12,151 bases of DNA from NCBI GenBank assembly GCA_030640695.1, contig DAOWIX010000027.1, positions 1 through 12,151 of the forward strand. The letters run 5' to 3'. Of the stretch, positions 6,119 to 11,637 are shown piece after piece. Below the pieces are notes generated by a model. The model did not search any database and had not been told where the DNA came from. It saw only the letters and a program-made list of their open reading frames with translations. Position numbers and translations under genes: made by a program. Positions within the stretch are counted from its first letter, which is position 1; each line of letters begins with the position of its first letter. The DNA comes from Deltaproteobacteria bacterium. Lineage in GTDB: Bacteria > Desulfobacterota > Anaeroferrophillalia > Anaeroferrophillales > Tharpellaceae.

Positions 6119-7474
6119 ATGAAGATTGAAAAAATTATCGACCAGTTGACCAAAGAGGTATTGGCCGGCCGTCTCGGCCCCTGGAAAACCGAAGATGCCG
6201 CCCTTAAAGCCGGAGTTACCGCCCCTGACCACATCATTACCGGAGCCCGCATCCGGCGGGCTGTAATTGAAGCAAAAAGCGGCGTCAATTTCAAGCATAT
6301 ACCCCTGCCGGAAAAACCCTATTTCATCGAATATCGTTGTCCCGGCGATGGCAGTGAATGGCACCTGGCAGCTGATGACAGCGACTTAAGCTGTGGTATG
6401 TGCGGCAGCCCTCTTGAAACAAGTGGTACTGGCGCACCCGTTTGCCAGCCCCTGGTCAATAACTACATCGGCGGCCAAGAAGATTATTTCAGTTATGCCG
6501 GGGAGGCAAAAGTTAGCGGTGACGTCGAGAAAACCTTTCAAAATATTGTCTGTTACGGAACCGGAGTCGGCCACCTAGGCATCGGAGTCGGCTGTTTTCA
6601 GCTTAATAAATTCGGACCTATGGAGATCAAGGTCTCCGAGTGGGGCGGAGCGGCCCGCAACCTGGCTTTTGTTTTTACCGATGAAAAAGAGCGGGAGAGA
6701 GCTCGGGATCTGATTAAAAAGCAACTGCCGGAAATTACCCGGCAGATGCAAGAGGGCTTTCTTGATCAGTTTGACGGTGAGGTTTATAACGTCGACTTTC
6801 TCGACAAACAGCACCACGGCGACCGCATCCTGCACTGCTGTTTCTATACCCGTTTTGCTGAGTATCGGGGCCACGGCTGCACCTCACGAGCCTCGGGCCT
6901 GGCAAAAAATTATATTGATGATCTTTTCAAGGATCAGGGCATTAACTGTCGCCTTTCGGTTATCGGCATGGGCCGTGATGGCGACCTCAAACCCTCACCC
7001 CGCAATCGCCGAGGCCGCTATGTCTCAGCCCAACAGAGCATACCTATAGCCGTCTACGAGAAAAATATCGGTCGGCCGATTGATGAGTTCCTCTCCTATA
7101 TCGAACTCGACCGCCAGGGGGTTCTGGAAGAGACCGGCTGGCCGGCTTATACCGGCATGGGCGGTGAGATTATTCCCGCTTTCTACCGAGCTATGAAGAA
7201 CAATCCAAGACCCTATCTGGTCTCATGCCTACAGAAAGTCTATGCCGAGATTCGCGGTAACGATCTGGTTTTCGGGGTTGAACTGCCCAACGTCGAAGTC
7301 GGTTTCCCATCGGGTCCGGAGGGCATAATCCCGCCCATGTCCCGAGAAGCCCTTAAAATTGCCGGCATTCACTCTGCCAAGGAGTTCTGCGCGGCCCTCG
7401 CCGCACTGACCCTGGGTGGCGAATTCAATTTTGCGACTCTGCACGTCAAGGAAAAGTTGTATACGGGACGTTAA
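6119..7474 (+). CDS. divergent HMG-CoA reductase-like protein with N-terminal four-cysteine segment
   Basis: The 451-residue protein has no confident name. Its C-terminal half reads like a degenerate HMG-CoA reductase. GDLKPSPRNRRGRYVSA (about 288-304) parallels the family's DKKPAAIN..GRGK..V, placing Lys291 where the catalytic lysine belongs. LVFGVELPNVEVG (383-395) parallels the family's LPN-EVG-T strand, and the end, ALTLGGEFNFATLHVKEKL, parallels the AGELS..HL tail with His442. SEWGGAARN (173-181) may stand for the TTEGALVAS segment, with Glu174. The GDAMGMN motif is not conserved, so NAD(P)H chemistry is doubtful. Unlike classical reductases, the N-terminal part has C74-x17-C92-x2-C95-x13-C109, suggesting a zinc ribbon or small Fe-S site. 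GAGGAG lies 5 bases before the ATG. The stop abuts the next start (TAAATG), so the two genes are probably co-translated. The family assignment is by eye and not certain. Confidence 0.5.
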   Translation: MKIEKIIDQLTKEVLAGRLGPWKTEDAALKAGVTAPDHIITGARIRRAVIEAKSGVNFKHIPLPEKPYFIEYRCPGDGSEWHLAADDSDLSCGMCGSPLETSGTGAPVCQPLVNNYIGGQEDYFSYAGEAKVSGDVEKTFQNIVCYGTGVGHLGIGVGCFQLNKFGPMEIKVSEWGGAARNLAFVFTDEKERERARDLIKKQLPEITRQMQEGFLDQFDGEVYNVDFLDKQHHGDRILHCCFYTRFAEYRGHGCTSRASGLAKNYIDDLFKDQGINCRLSVIGMGRDGDLKPSPRNRRGRYVSAQQSIPIAVYEKNIGRPIDEFLSYIELDRQGVLEETGWPAYTGMGGEIIPAFYRAMKNNPRPYLVSCLQKVYAEIRGNDLVFGVELPNVEVGFPSGPEGIIPPMSREALKIAGIHSAKEFCAALAALTLGGEFNFATLHVKEKLYTGR

Positions 7475-8206
7475 ATGGAGAACTTTGTTAAAGAGATCAA
7501 AATGCAGTCCGGGGATAGTGCTATCCCCGGATTTTTTTCTCTACCCCAGTCGGATACAGCCAAGAAATGGCCGGGGCTGCTGATTTTTCACGGCACCGAC
7601 GGCTTGGGACCACAGCATCTGGAATTCGCAAGAACGCTTACGCAAAAAGGTTATGCCTGTTTGCTACCGCAATGGTTCGGTGGGCTTTCATCAAGGCCGC
7701 ACTGGCGTGATCTCGACCCTTACGATCTAAAGATTTTCTGGCAGACGCTGCGTAACGAGCCCCGGATTGATGCGCAGCGTTGCGCCCTGCTCGGTTTTAG
7801 TCGCGGCGGCGGTGTCGCCCTGCTGGCCGCCTCTTTACTGCCGGAGGTTAAAGGTATAGTAAATTTTTTCGGCCTGACCTCATGGAGCAACGGCTACGCC
7901 GATTATCAGAATCTCACATTCGACAAAGATGATTATCTCTCATTTGTCACACGCATTACCTGCCCCCTTCTGACGATGCACGGGGAGAGCGATACGGTTG
8001 TTCCGGCGACTAACAGCTACCGGCTGGAAAGCAGTTGGCAAAAAAACAATACGGCAGCTGACTTCCACTATTATCCCGGCGTCGAACACTCCTTTATCTG
8101 GCCCGAAAATATTAAATTCGACGCTACCGCCAACCGGCAAGCCCGCGCCCTGATGTTCGATTTTCTCAAACAAGTGTGCATAATTCGCAAAATAACCGGA
8201 AGGTGA
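7475..8206 (+). CDS. dienelactone-hydrolase-family alpha/beta hydrolase
   Basis: The protein has 243 residues and a complete alpha/beta-hydrolase layout. The oxyanion strand and loop are LLIFHGTDGLG (35-45), and the nucleophile elbow is GFSRGGG with Ser109. The acid is Asp173 in HGESDTVVP and the base is His205 in GVEHSF. Classical dienelactone hydrolases use Cys as nucleophile; Ser here points to an esterase-type member of unknown substrate. The ATG directly follows the preceding stop (TAA-ATG) with only a weak ribosome site, so it probably depends on translational coupling. An ATG at 7502 is the alternative start. Codons 12-22 double as a strong terminator hairpin. The 3' end runs into a 62-base repeat, the final residues (IRKITGR) look non-homologous to the family, and a decayed copy of this 3' end lies at 9507-9602. 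The native C terminus may therefore have been replaced. Confidence 0.85.
   Translation: MENFVKEIKMQSGDSAIPGFFSLPQSDTAKKWPGLLIFHGTDGLGPQHLEFARTLTQKGYACLLPQWFGGLSSRPHWRDLDPYDLKIFWQTLRNEPRIDAQRCALLGFSRGGGVALLAASLLPEVKGIVNFFGLTSWSNGYADYQNLTFDKDDYLSFVTRITCPLLTMHGESDTVVPATNSYRLESSWQKNNTAADFHYYPGVEHSFIWPENIKFDATANRQARALMFDFLKQVCIIRKITGR
7508..7538 (+). terminator. intrinsic terminator inside the hydrolase coding region
   Basis: TCCGGGGATAG and CTATCCCCGGA form a perfect 11-bp inverted repeat separated by TG, followed at once by seven Ts. It begins 34 bases after the stop of the HMGR-like gene, exactly where that gene's terminator would be expected. It also lies within codons 12-22 of the hydrolase (encoding SGDSAIPGFF). 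Ribosomes translating the hydrolase would block the hairpin, whereas free transcript would end here. Confidence 0.75.
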
Positions 8207-8255
8207 CTTTTCGACAAAACAGGCAACATCAAAACATGAAAGCCTGACCCCGCTT
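8194..8255 (+). repeat. 62-base perfect direct repeat A, copy 1
   Basis: All 62 bases are identical to 9426-9487. The repeat starts in the last four codons of the hydrolase gene and ends with GCCTGACCCCGCTT. It contains the imperfect palindrome CAGGC (8220-8224) ... GCCTG (8242-8246), with CAT/ATG pairing further in. It resembles REP-type hairpin elements whose ends carry a GACCCC motif; that comparison is from memory. Confidence 0.9.
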
Positions 8256-8320
8256 TTTGCGCTTTTTACACGGCAGCCGCGCCTTCTGTTACCCATTGAT
8301 GAACAAGCAGATAAAATAAT

Positions 8321-8349
8321 TTGACACACACCTCTTCCTGTACTACATT
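8321..8349 (+). promoter_or_regulatory. toxin-antitoxin promoter
   Basis: TTGACA (8321-8326), a 17-base spacer and TACATT (8344-8349) give a consensus -35 with a 4/6 -10, about 20 bases before the antitoxin ATG at 8371. Confidence 0.6.
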
Positions 8350-8358
8350 ATGTCATAC
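8340..8358 (+). promoter_or_regulatory. imperfect palindrome over the -10: candidate antitoxin operator
   Basis: GTACTACAT and ATGTCATAC flank a single T and pair at 7 of 9 positions (GTAnnACAT-T-ATGTnnTAC). The palindrome covers the -10 box and reaches the ribosome site. That is where a ribbon-helix-helix antitoxin would bind to repress its own operon. Binding is inferred. Confidence 0.45.
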
Positions 8359-8370
8359 GGAGGTATAGAC

Positions 8371-8613
8371 ATGATCACTTTAAGACTCGACCCAAAACTT
8401 GAACAAACGATTAATAATACTGCAAAGAATCTTGGTCAATCGAAATCTGAATTAATTCGCAAGAGCATCATTGAGTACCTTGCCAAACTTCGCAAACCAA
8501 ACAGTTGGGAAGTTGGTCATGATTTATTTGGAAAATATTCCAGTGGTCTTAGTAATCTGTCGGCGAATAGAAAGGAACTAATAAAAAACAAAATCAAGGC
8601 AAAAAGGAAATGA
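8371..8613 (+). CDS. ribbon-helix-helix antitoxin of a VapBC-type pair
   Basis: The 80-residue protein begins with a classic ribbon-helix-helix (CopG/Arc-type) domain. The strand ITLRLDP is followed by helix LEQTINNTAKNLG and then SKSELIRKSIIEYLAKL, so DNA binding uses the N-terminal strand of a dimer. The basic tail (KELIKNKIKAKRK) would wrap and inhibit the toxin. I start at the ATG of 8371 because GGAGG (8359-8363) lies 7 bases upstream. An in-frame ATG at 8350 adds seven residues but overlaps the promoter -10. The stop overlaps the toxin start as ATGA, typical of toxin-antitoxin operons. It probably represses its own promoter through the palindrome at 8340-8358. The gene is visibly more AT-rich than its neighbours, consistent with horizontal arrival. 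Confidence 0.8.
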   Translation: MITLRLDPKLEQTINNTAKNLGQSKSELIRKSIIEYLAKLRKPNSWEVGHDLFGKYSSGLSNLSANRKELIKNKIKAKRK

Positions 8614-9026
8614 AAAAGATTCTCGTAGATTCCGGACCATTAATAGCCCTTTTTGATGCATCAGATAAGTATCATCATGATGCTGTAAATTTCATAAAAA
8701 CAAATAGCTACCCATTAATCACAACCATTGCCTCAATCACTGAAACTTTGCATTTATTAGATTTTAATCGAAATGCGCAGATAGACTTTCTTGAGTGGAT
8801 AGATAGAGGCGCGGTGGAAATTCACAATATTGAACAAAGTGATTTCACTAGAATAAAAGAGCTAACCATAAAGTACCGTGATTTACCAATGGACTTTGCT
8901 GATTCATGCCTTGTTTTTCTGGCGGAAAAACTAAACCTGAATACCATCGCAACCATAGATCGCGATTTCACAATCTATCGAATACAAGGAAGGAAAAAAT
9001 TCAAACAAGCGTTGATACATACGTAA
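8610..9026 (+). CDS. vapC: PIN-domain toxin (VapC-type ribonuclease)
   Basis: The 138-residue protein is a single PIN domain, a Mg-dependent RNase fold that cleaves tRNA or other RNA when the antitoxin is lost. The acidic active-site set is complete: Asp7 in LVDSGPLIAL, Glu45 in ASITETLHLL, Asp95/Asp98 in PMDFADSCLV, and Asp117/Asp119 in TIDRDF. Length and domain coverage are normal for the family, so it appears intact. It overlaps the antitoxin by four bases, and translation is probably coupled, since GAAAAAGG-like purines in the antitoxin tail serve as the ribosome site. Like the antitoxin it is AT-rich and uses codons such as ATA and AAA more than the flanking genes. Its RNA target cannot be inferred. 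Confidence 0.85.
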   Translation: MKKILVDSGPLIALFDASDKYHHDAVNFIKTNSYPLITTIASITETLHLLDFNRNAQIDFLEWIDRGAVEIHNIEQSDFTRIKELTIKYRDLPMDFADSCLVFLAEKLNLNTIATIDRDFTIYRIQGRKKFKQALIHT

Positions 9027-9111
9027 AAAATCCACACCAGGTTGGTTCAAGCATCTTCTAAGAAACAATCTACCCTCCGGCACGTTTGACTTTGTAACCA
9101 AGCCCGTCTAA

Positions 9112-9249
9112 TTCTTACTCCAGCAGATCCCTGTGGTCACCCTGCACTTTGGCAGTAAAAAAACAACCATGAAAGATCTTAAGAAAGAGATCGGCCCCGG
9201 ACTACTTAAAGCAATTCTTTTTAGACTCGGAGTTGCAAAACGCGACTGA
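9112..9249 (+). pseudogene. HicA-like toxin C-terminal remnant
   Basis: A 45-codon open stretch, preceded by an in-frame TAA and ended by TGA, contains VVTLHFGSKKTTMKDLK followed by KEIGPGLLKAILFRLGV. The second part closely resembles the C-terminal end of HicA mRNA interferases, where a basic strand precedes GPGLLRKIL-type residues. No N-terminal half with the HicA catalytic His is found upstream. It is probably a dead fragment. The family call is by eye. Confidence 0.45.
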
Positions 9250-9314
9250 CTGCCTTTGCGAAGCTTTGGCTTCATGCATTGCCGACAACGAGGAAATTCC
9301 CTTGGCAAGCGAAA

Positions 9315-9398
9315 CTACGCGTTGGAGAATACCGTATTGTTTATCAGGTAATTGATAACGAGATAACAATCTATGTTCTCGCAGTTGGTCCGCGCTGA
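9315..9398 (+). pseudogene. RelE/ParE-type toxin C-terminal remnant
   Basis: The frame from 9315 reads LRVGEYRIVYQVIDNEITIY then VLAVGPR and a TGA. This is the signature C-terminal beta-sheet of RelE-type ribosome-dependent RNases. Past the stop the same frame continues DKEIYNTANNR, a typical RelE ending, so the TGA looks like a nonsense lesion. Upstream in this frame no RelE N-terminal sequence is recognisable. The remnant ends at repeat A copy 2. Confidence 0.6.
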
Positions 9399-9425
9399 GA
9401 CAAGGAGATCTACAATACCGCAAAC

Positions 9426-9487
9426 AACCGGAAGGTGACTTTTCGACAAAACAGGCAACATCAAAACATGAAAGCCTGACCCCGCTT
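9426..9487 (+). repeat. 62-base perfect direct repeat A, copy 2
   Basis: Base-for-base identical to 8194-8255 and in the same orientation, 1232 bases downstream. It includes the same CAGGC (9452-9456)/GCCTG (9474-9478) imperfect palindrome. It follows the RelE remnant and precedes the decayed hydrolase fragment. Confidence 0.9.
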
Positions 9488-9506
9488 CTGCCCGCTTTCC
9501 GCTTTG

Positions 9507-9602
9507 TTATCCCGGCGTCAAACACTCTTTTATCTGGCCCGGAAATATTAAATTCGACGCTACCGGCAAGCCCGCGCCCTGATGTTCGATTTTTTTCAAA
9601 CA
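9507..9602 (+). pseudogene. decayed copy of the hydrolase 3' end
   Basis: It matches 8071-8172 of the alpha/beta hydrolase gene over about 95 aligned bases. There are four mismatches, one 7-base deletion (lost between two ACC triplets) and one inserted T. The deletion breaks the frame, giving a stop soon afterwards. It still encodes the PGVKHSFIWP segment around the catalytic His. No start or upstream part is present. It ends four bases before the stop codon of the converging chimeric gene. Confidence 0.85.
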
Positions 9603-9606
9603 GTCG

Positions 9607-10470
9607 TTATCGTAAAGAACTCTCTTTGGCAAGATCACTTGAAGGTGTCAACCAGATAACATCATAGGGTTGTAAGTAGACAAGCAGTTTTCCCTCTTCC
9701 GCCAGCCACTCCTTTTCAGCCAGAAGATCAAACCATCGCTTCTCCTCAATCTTGAGATCCGGAAGAGCTATCTCCACACTTAAAGCGCGGTTGGTAACAT
9801 TTGTCATAGTCAGGATGTACATATCCTTTTCTGGGGAGGTTCTTAAAACCGTGAAAACATCCGGCGATATCATCAAGACCCGCTGCTCCCCATGCGGATG
9901 AAAGGCGCGATTTCTCGTGCGAACCAGATTAAGTTTACCGCCATAACGACGCAAGAGCGAAAGTTTGGAGTTGGGATCCTTAAAGTCAGAGGCCAAGCTC
10001 TCACTGTCGATCATCCCCCGGTTAATATCTCGATTATGCTTGCTCTTTTTAACCAATTCGTAGTCATTTGGAGTGCCGATGGTGCCGTGGGCATAAACTG
10101 CCGGCACGCCTTGAAGAACCAGAGCAATGCTCTTTGTTGCAAGAAAACGCCTGACCTGAAATAAAACATCTTCGTCGCAGTTGTCGGCATTGATGGCACT
10201 CCACCAGGTTGAATTGATTTCATAAGGTTCTTCACTCATATCTTCGGTCATTTTGTAGGAGATAAGAGCGCCGTGCGCTTTTGCCCTCTGAGAGATAAAA
10301 TCGATATCAGGCTGAGCTTTTGCCTGGTTCAGCAGAAAGGTTCCTTTGCCGGCGCCTATTTCGAGATGCAGCGGTGCTGAACGTCCGAAAACATCGTCAA
10401 AATCAATCGGAGCGGTTAAATTATCGGTTATTAAGGCGATATCCGGATAGTGCTTTAATTTTCCTGCCAT
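9607..10470 (-). CDS. in-frame chimera: TrmB N terminus fused to GH13_18 phosphorylase C terminus
   Basis: The start is the ATG at 10468-10470, giving 287 residues. Residues 1 to about 58 read as the beginning of TrmB, tRNA guanine-N7 methyltransferase. They run MAGKLKHYPDIALITDN to FGRSAPLHLEIGAGKGTFLL with the SAM-binding motif, ending at QPDIDF. From about Ile59 the protein becomes the C-terminal part of a GH13 subfamily 18 phosphorylase (glucosylglycerate or sucrose phosphorylase type). It has SYKMTEDMSEEPYEINSTWW, then GVPAVYAHGTIG, NDYELVKKSKHNRDINRG and a C-terminal beta domain. The junction is near 10290-10299. TrmB's RNA-binding and catalytic parts, and the phosphorylase barrel with its nucleophile and acid/base, are all missing, so neither activity is expected. 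A longer open frame to 10794 is only the antisense of the next gene. A promoter lies at 10504-10532. It is either a genuine deletion fusion or an assembly chimera. Confidence 0.75.
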   Translation of the reverse strand: MAGKLKHYPDIALITDNLTAPIDFDDVFGRSAPLHLEIGAGKGTFLLNQAKAQPDIDFISQRAKAHGALISYKMTEDMSEEPYEINSTWWSAINADNCDEDVLFQVRRFLATKSIALVLQGVPAVYAHGTIGTPNDYELVKKSKHNRDINRGMIDSESLASDFKDPNSKLSLLRRYGGKLNLVRTRNRAFHPHGEQRVLMISPDVFTVLRTSPEKDMYILTMTNVTNRALSVEIALPDLKIEEKRWFDLLAEKEWLAEEGKLLVYLQPYDVIWLTPSSDLAKESSLR

Positions 10471-10503
10471 GAAAATATTAAACCTTTTCAATGTAAAAAA
10501 CGT

Positions 10504-10532
10504 ACTATACAATAAAAGGCGTCCGATGCGAA
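10504..10532 (-). promoter_or_regulatory. promoter candidate for the trmB-phosphorylase chimera
   Basis: On the minus strand TTCGCA (10527-10532), a 17-base spacer and TATAGT (10504-10509) are followed by the ATG 34 bases downstream of the -10. AAAAGG about 12 bases before the ATG is the best ribosome site. This looks like the original trmB promoter. Confidence 0.45.
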
Positions 10533-10570
10533 GAAGAGATAGGTTTTGTATATAGGATGACAGATAAAGT

Positions 10571-10600
10571 TTGAATCGGATGTATTCGATGAGAGATAGT
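10571..10600 (+). promoter_or_regulatory. weak promoter candidate for the cysteine hydrolase gene
   Basis: TTGAAT (10571-10576), an 18-base spacer and GATAGT (10595-10600) match four of six bases each. Transcription would begin near 10607, about 67 bases before the start codon. The rest of the 203-base divergent spacer shows A-rich runs and nothing else I can name. Confidence 0.25.
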
Positions 10601-10673
10601 GCATGAGGTTTATGCGCAAAAAAACTCAAAAAAACTTTTGTGGGGCTGGACCGGATGGTTCGAGGATAAAACA

Positions 10674-11366
10674 ATGATTCGTCAGTTAATGAGAAGCCGC
10701 AGAAGGTCAGTAGTTGTAGATATCGATACTCAGAAGGATTTACTGTTTTTTGAGGGTAGTGCCTGTACGAGGAATCATCGGCGCGTATTGGCAAATATCC
10801 GGCGTGTGATGGCCTGGGCTCGTGGCCGTAAGATTTCTACGATATCGACCTGTGAGATTTATCAAAAGGGTGATAACGGGGATTACTGTATAGAAGGAAC
10901 CGAGGGGCAGGAGAAGGTCAGTTATACGCTGTTAAACAGCAGAATCAGTTTTGCAGCAGACAGTCTGACCACTCTTTCGCGTGATATACTGCATAAATAC
11001 CAGCAGGTTATACTGCACAAGCGTTGTGCGGATCCGTTTGGGGAGCCGATGATAGAGAGGCTTTTGAGTGAATTGCGTGCTGGTGAATTTATATTGATAG
11101 GCTCATGTGCCGAGGAGGCTGTATTGGCGACGGCATTGGGCCTGTTGCAGCGTGGTAAAAAAGTTACGCTGGTGGTCGATGCGGTCGGATGGCGTAATAA
11201 GCGCGGGGCGGATATGGCGCTTCGGAAAATGAAGACAAAGGGAGCTAAACTGATTGAGACTAAAAAACTGGCAGGCGTCAGTCACCTTAATCAGGTGCGT
11301 GCGTGTGGATGTAAGAGCTGTCTGGCAGAACGTAACAAAGCAGTTGTTTCATCAGAGCTTCGATGA
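10674..11366 (+). CDS. isochorismatase-like cysteine hydrolase
   Basis: The 230-residue protein has the isochorismatase fold with the Asp-Lys-Cys triad of cysteine amidohydrolases. The Asp lies in VVVDIDTQKDLL (Asp18 aligns with the family D-x-Q-x-D), the Lys is Lys116 in ILHKRCADPF, and the nucleophile is Cys145 in LIGSCAEEAVLATALGLL. Substrates in this family include nicotinamide, isochorismate and ureido acids; none can be chosen here. The C-terminal tail adds three close cysteines (C211, C213, C216 in ACGCKSC), which could bind metal. GAGG lies 8 bases before the ATG at 10674; the frame opens 25 codons earlier without a ribosome site. The arginine-rich opening MIRQLMRSRRRSVVVDID reminds me of planctomycete homologues, which would not fit the left side of the window. 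That is memory, not a search result. Confidence 0.8.
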   Translation: MIRQLMRSRRRSVVVDIDTQKDLLFFEGSACTRNHRRVLANIRRVMAWARGRKISTISTCEIYQKGDNGDYCIEGTEGQEKVSYTLLNSRISFAADSLTTLSRDILHKYQQVILHKRCADPFGEPMIERLLSELRAGEFILIGSCAEEAVLATALGLLQRGKKVTLVVDAVGWRNKRGADMALRKMKTKGAKLIETKKLAGVSHLNQVRACGCKSCLAERNKAVVSSELR

Positions 11367-11432
11367 GAAGTTTTCACTCATTTGCTGCCAAATTTATAGC
11401 GCAATTATTTGTATTTTCCCGAAGAATAACTC

Positions 11433-11481
11433 AAGAACCGTAAAAATCAATAGTACAGCGGTTCAGAATTACGGTGTTCTT
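11433..11481 (+). other. long-range inverted repeat in the spacer before ppdK
   Basis: AAGAACCGTAA (11433-11443) pairs with TTACGGTGTTCTT (11469-11481) as 11 pairs with a 2-base bulge. GAACCG/CGGTTC inside it offers a competing 6-bp stem. It lies 67 bases after the hydrolase stop, without a clean T-run after it. It may act as a weak terminator or a 3' stabilising structure. Apart from this and the promoter, I see nothing in 11367-11637. Confidence 0.3.
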
Positions 11482-11503
11482 TGCTGACAAAAGTTTTTAT
11501 GCG

Positions 11504-11532
11504 TTGACATACCTGCAGCAGAGTTATATACT
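11504..11532 (+). promoter_or_regulatory. strong sigma-70-type promoter of ppdK
   Basis: TTGACA (11504-11509), exactly 17 bases, then TATACT (11527-11532) is the best promoter match in the window. The start near 11539 leaves a leader of about 100 bases before the ATG, long enough for regulation, although I see no known riboswitch in it. Confidence 0.75.
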
Positions 11533-11637
11533 GCCATTCCGGTTTTTTCATAATTATCTTCAGATAATGTTTAAGGATTATTGGTAAAATCCCCAGTTTT
11601 TTGAAGGCTATTTAATTTTAAAAGGAGTTTTTTAAAG

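Noticed and set aside
7940..8329. minus-strand ORFs here and at 9202-9525 sharing the peptide GVRLSCFDVACFVEKSPSG
   Set aside because: The shared peptide is only the antisense translation of repeat A; the rest of each ORF is antisense to the hydrolase or its remnants. The DNA repeat is the real signal.
8194..9487. CRISPR array or attC-type integron sites
   Set aside because: There are only two repeat copies 1.2 kb apart, with coding sequence between them, no regular spacers and no integron core sites.
10599..10673. 25-codon N-terminal extension of the cysteine hydrolase
   Set aside because: It has no ribosome site and overlaps the promoter candidate; family members begin at about the MIRQLMRSRR methionine, which has GAGG upstream.
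10471..10794. 108-residue N-terminal extension of the chimeric gene
   Set aside because: It runs antisense through the promoter region and 5' end of the cysteine hydrolase, with no ribosome site. The ATG at 10468-10470 matches where TrmB begins and has a promoter.
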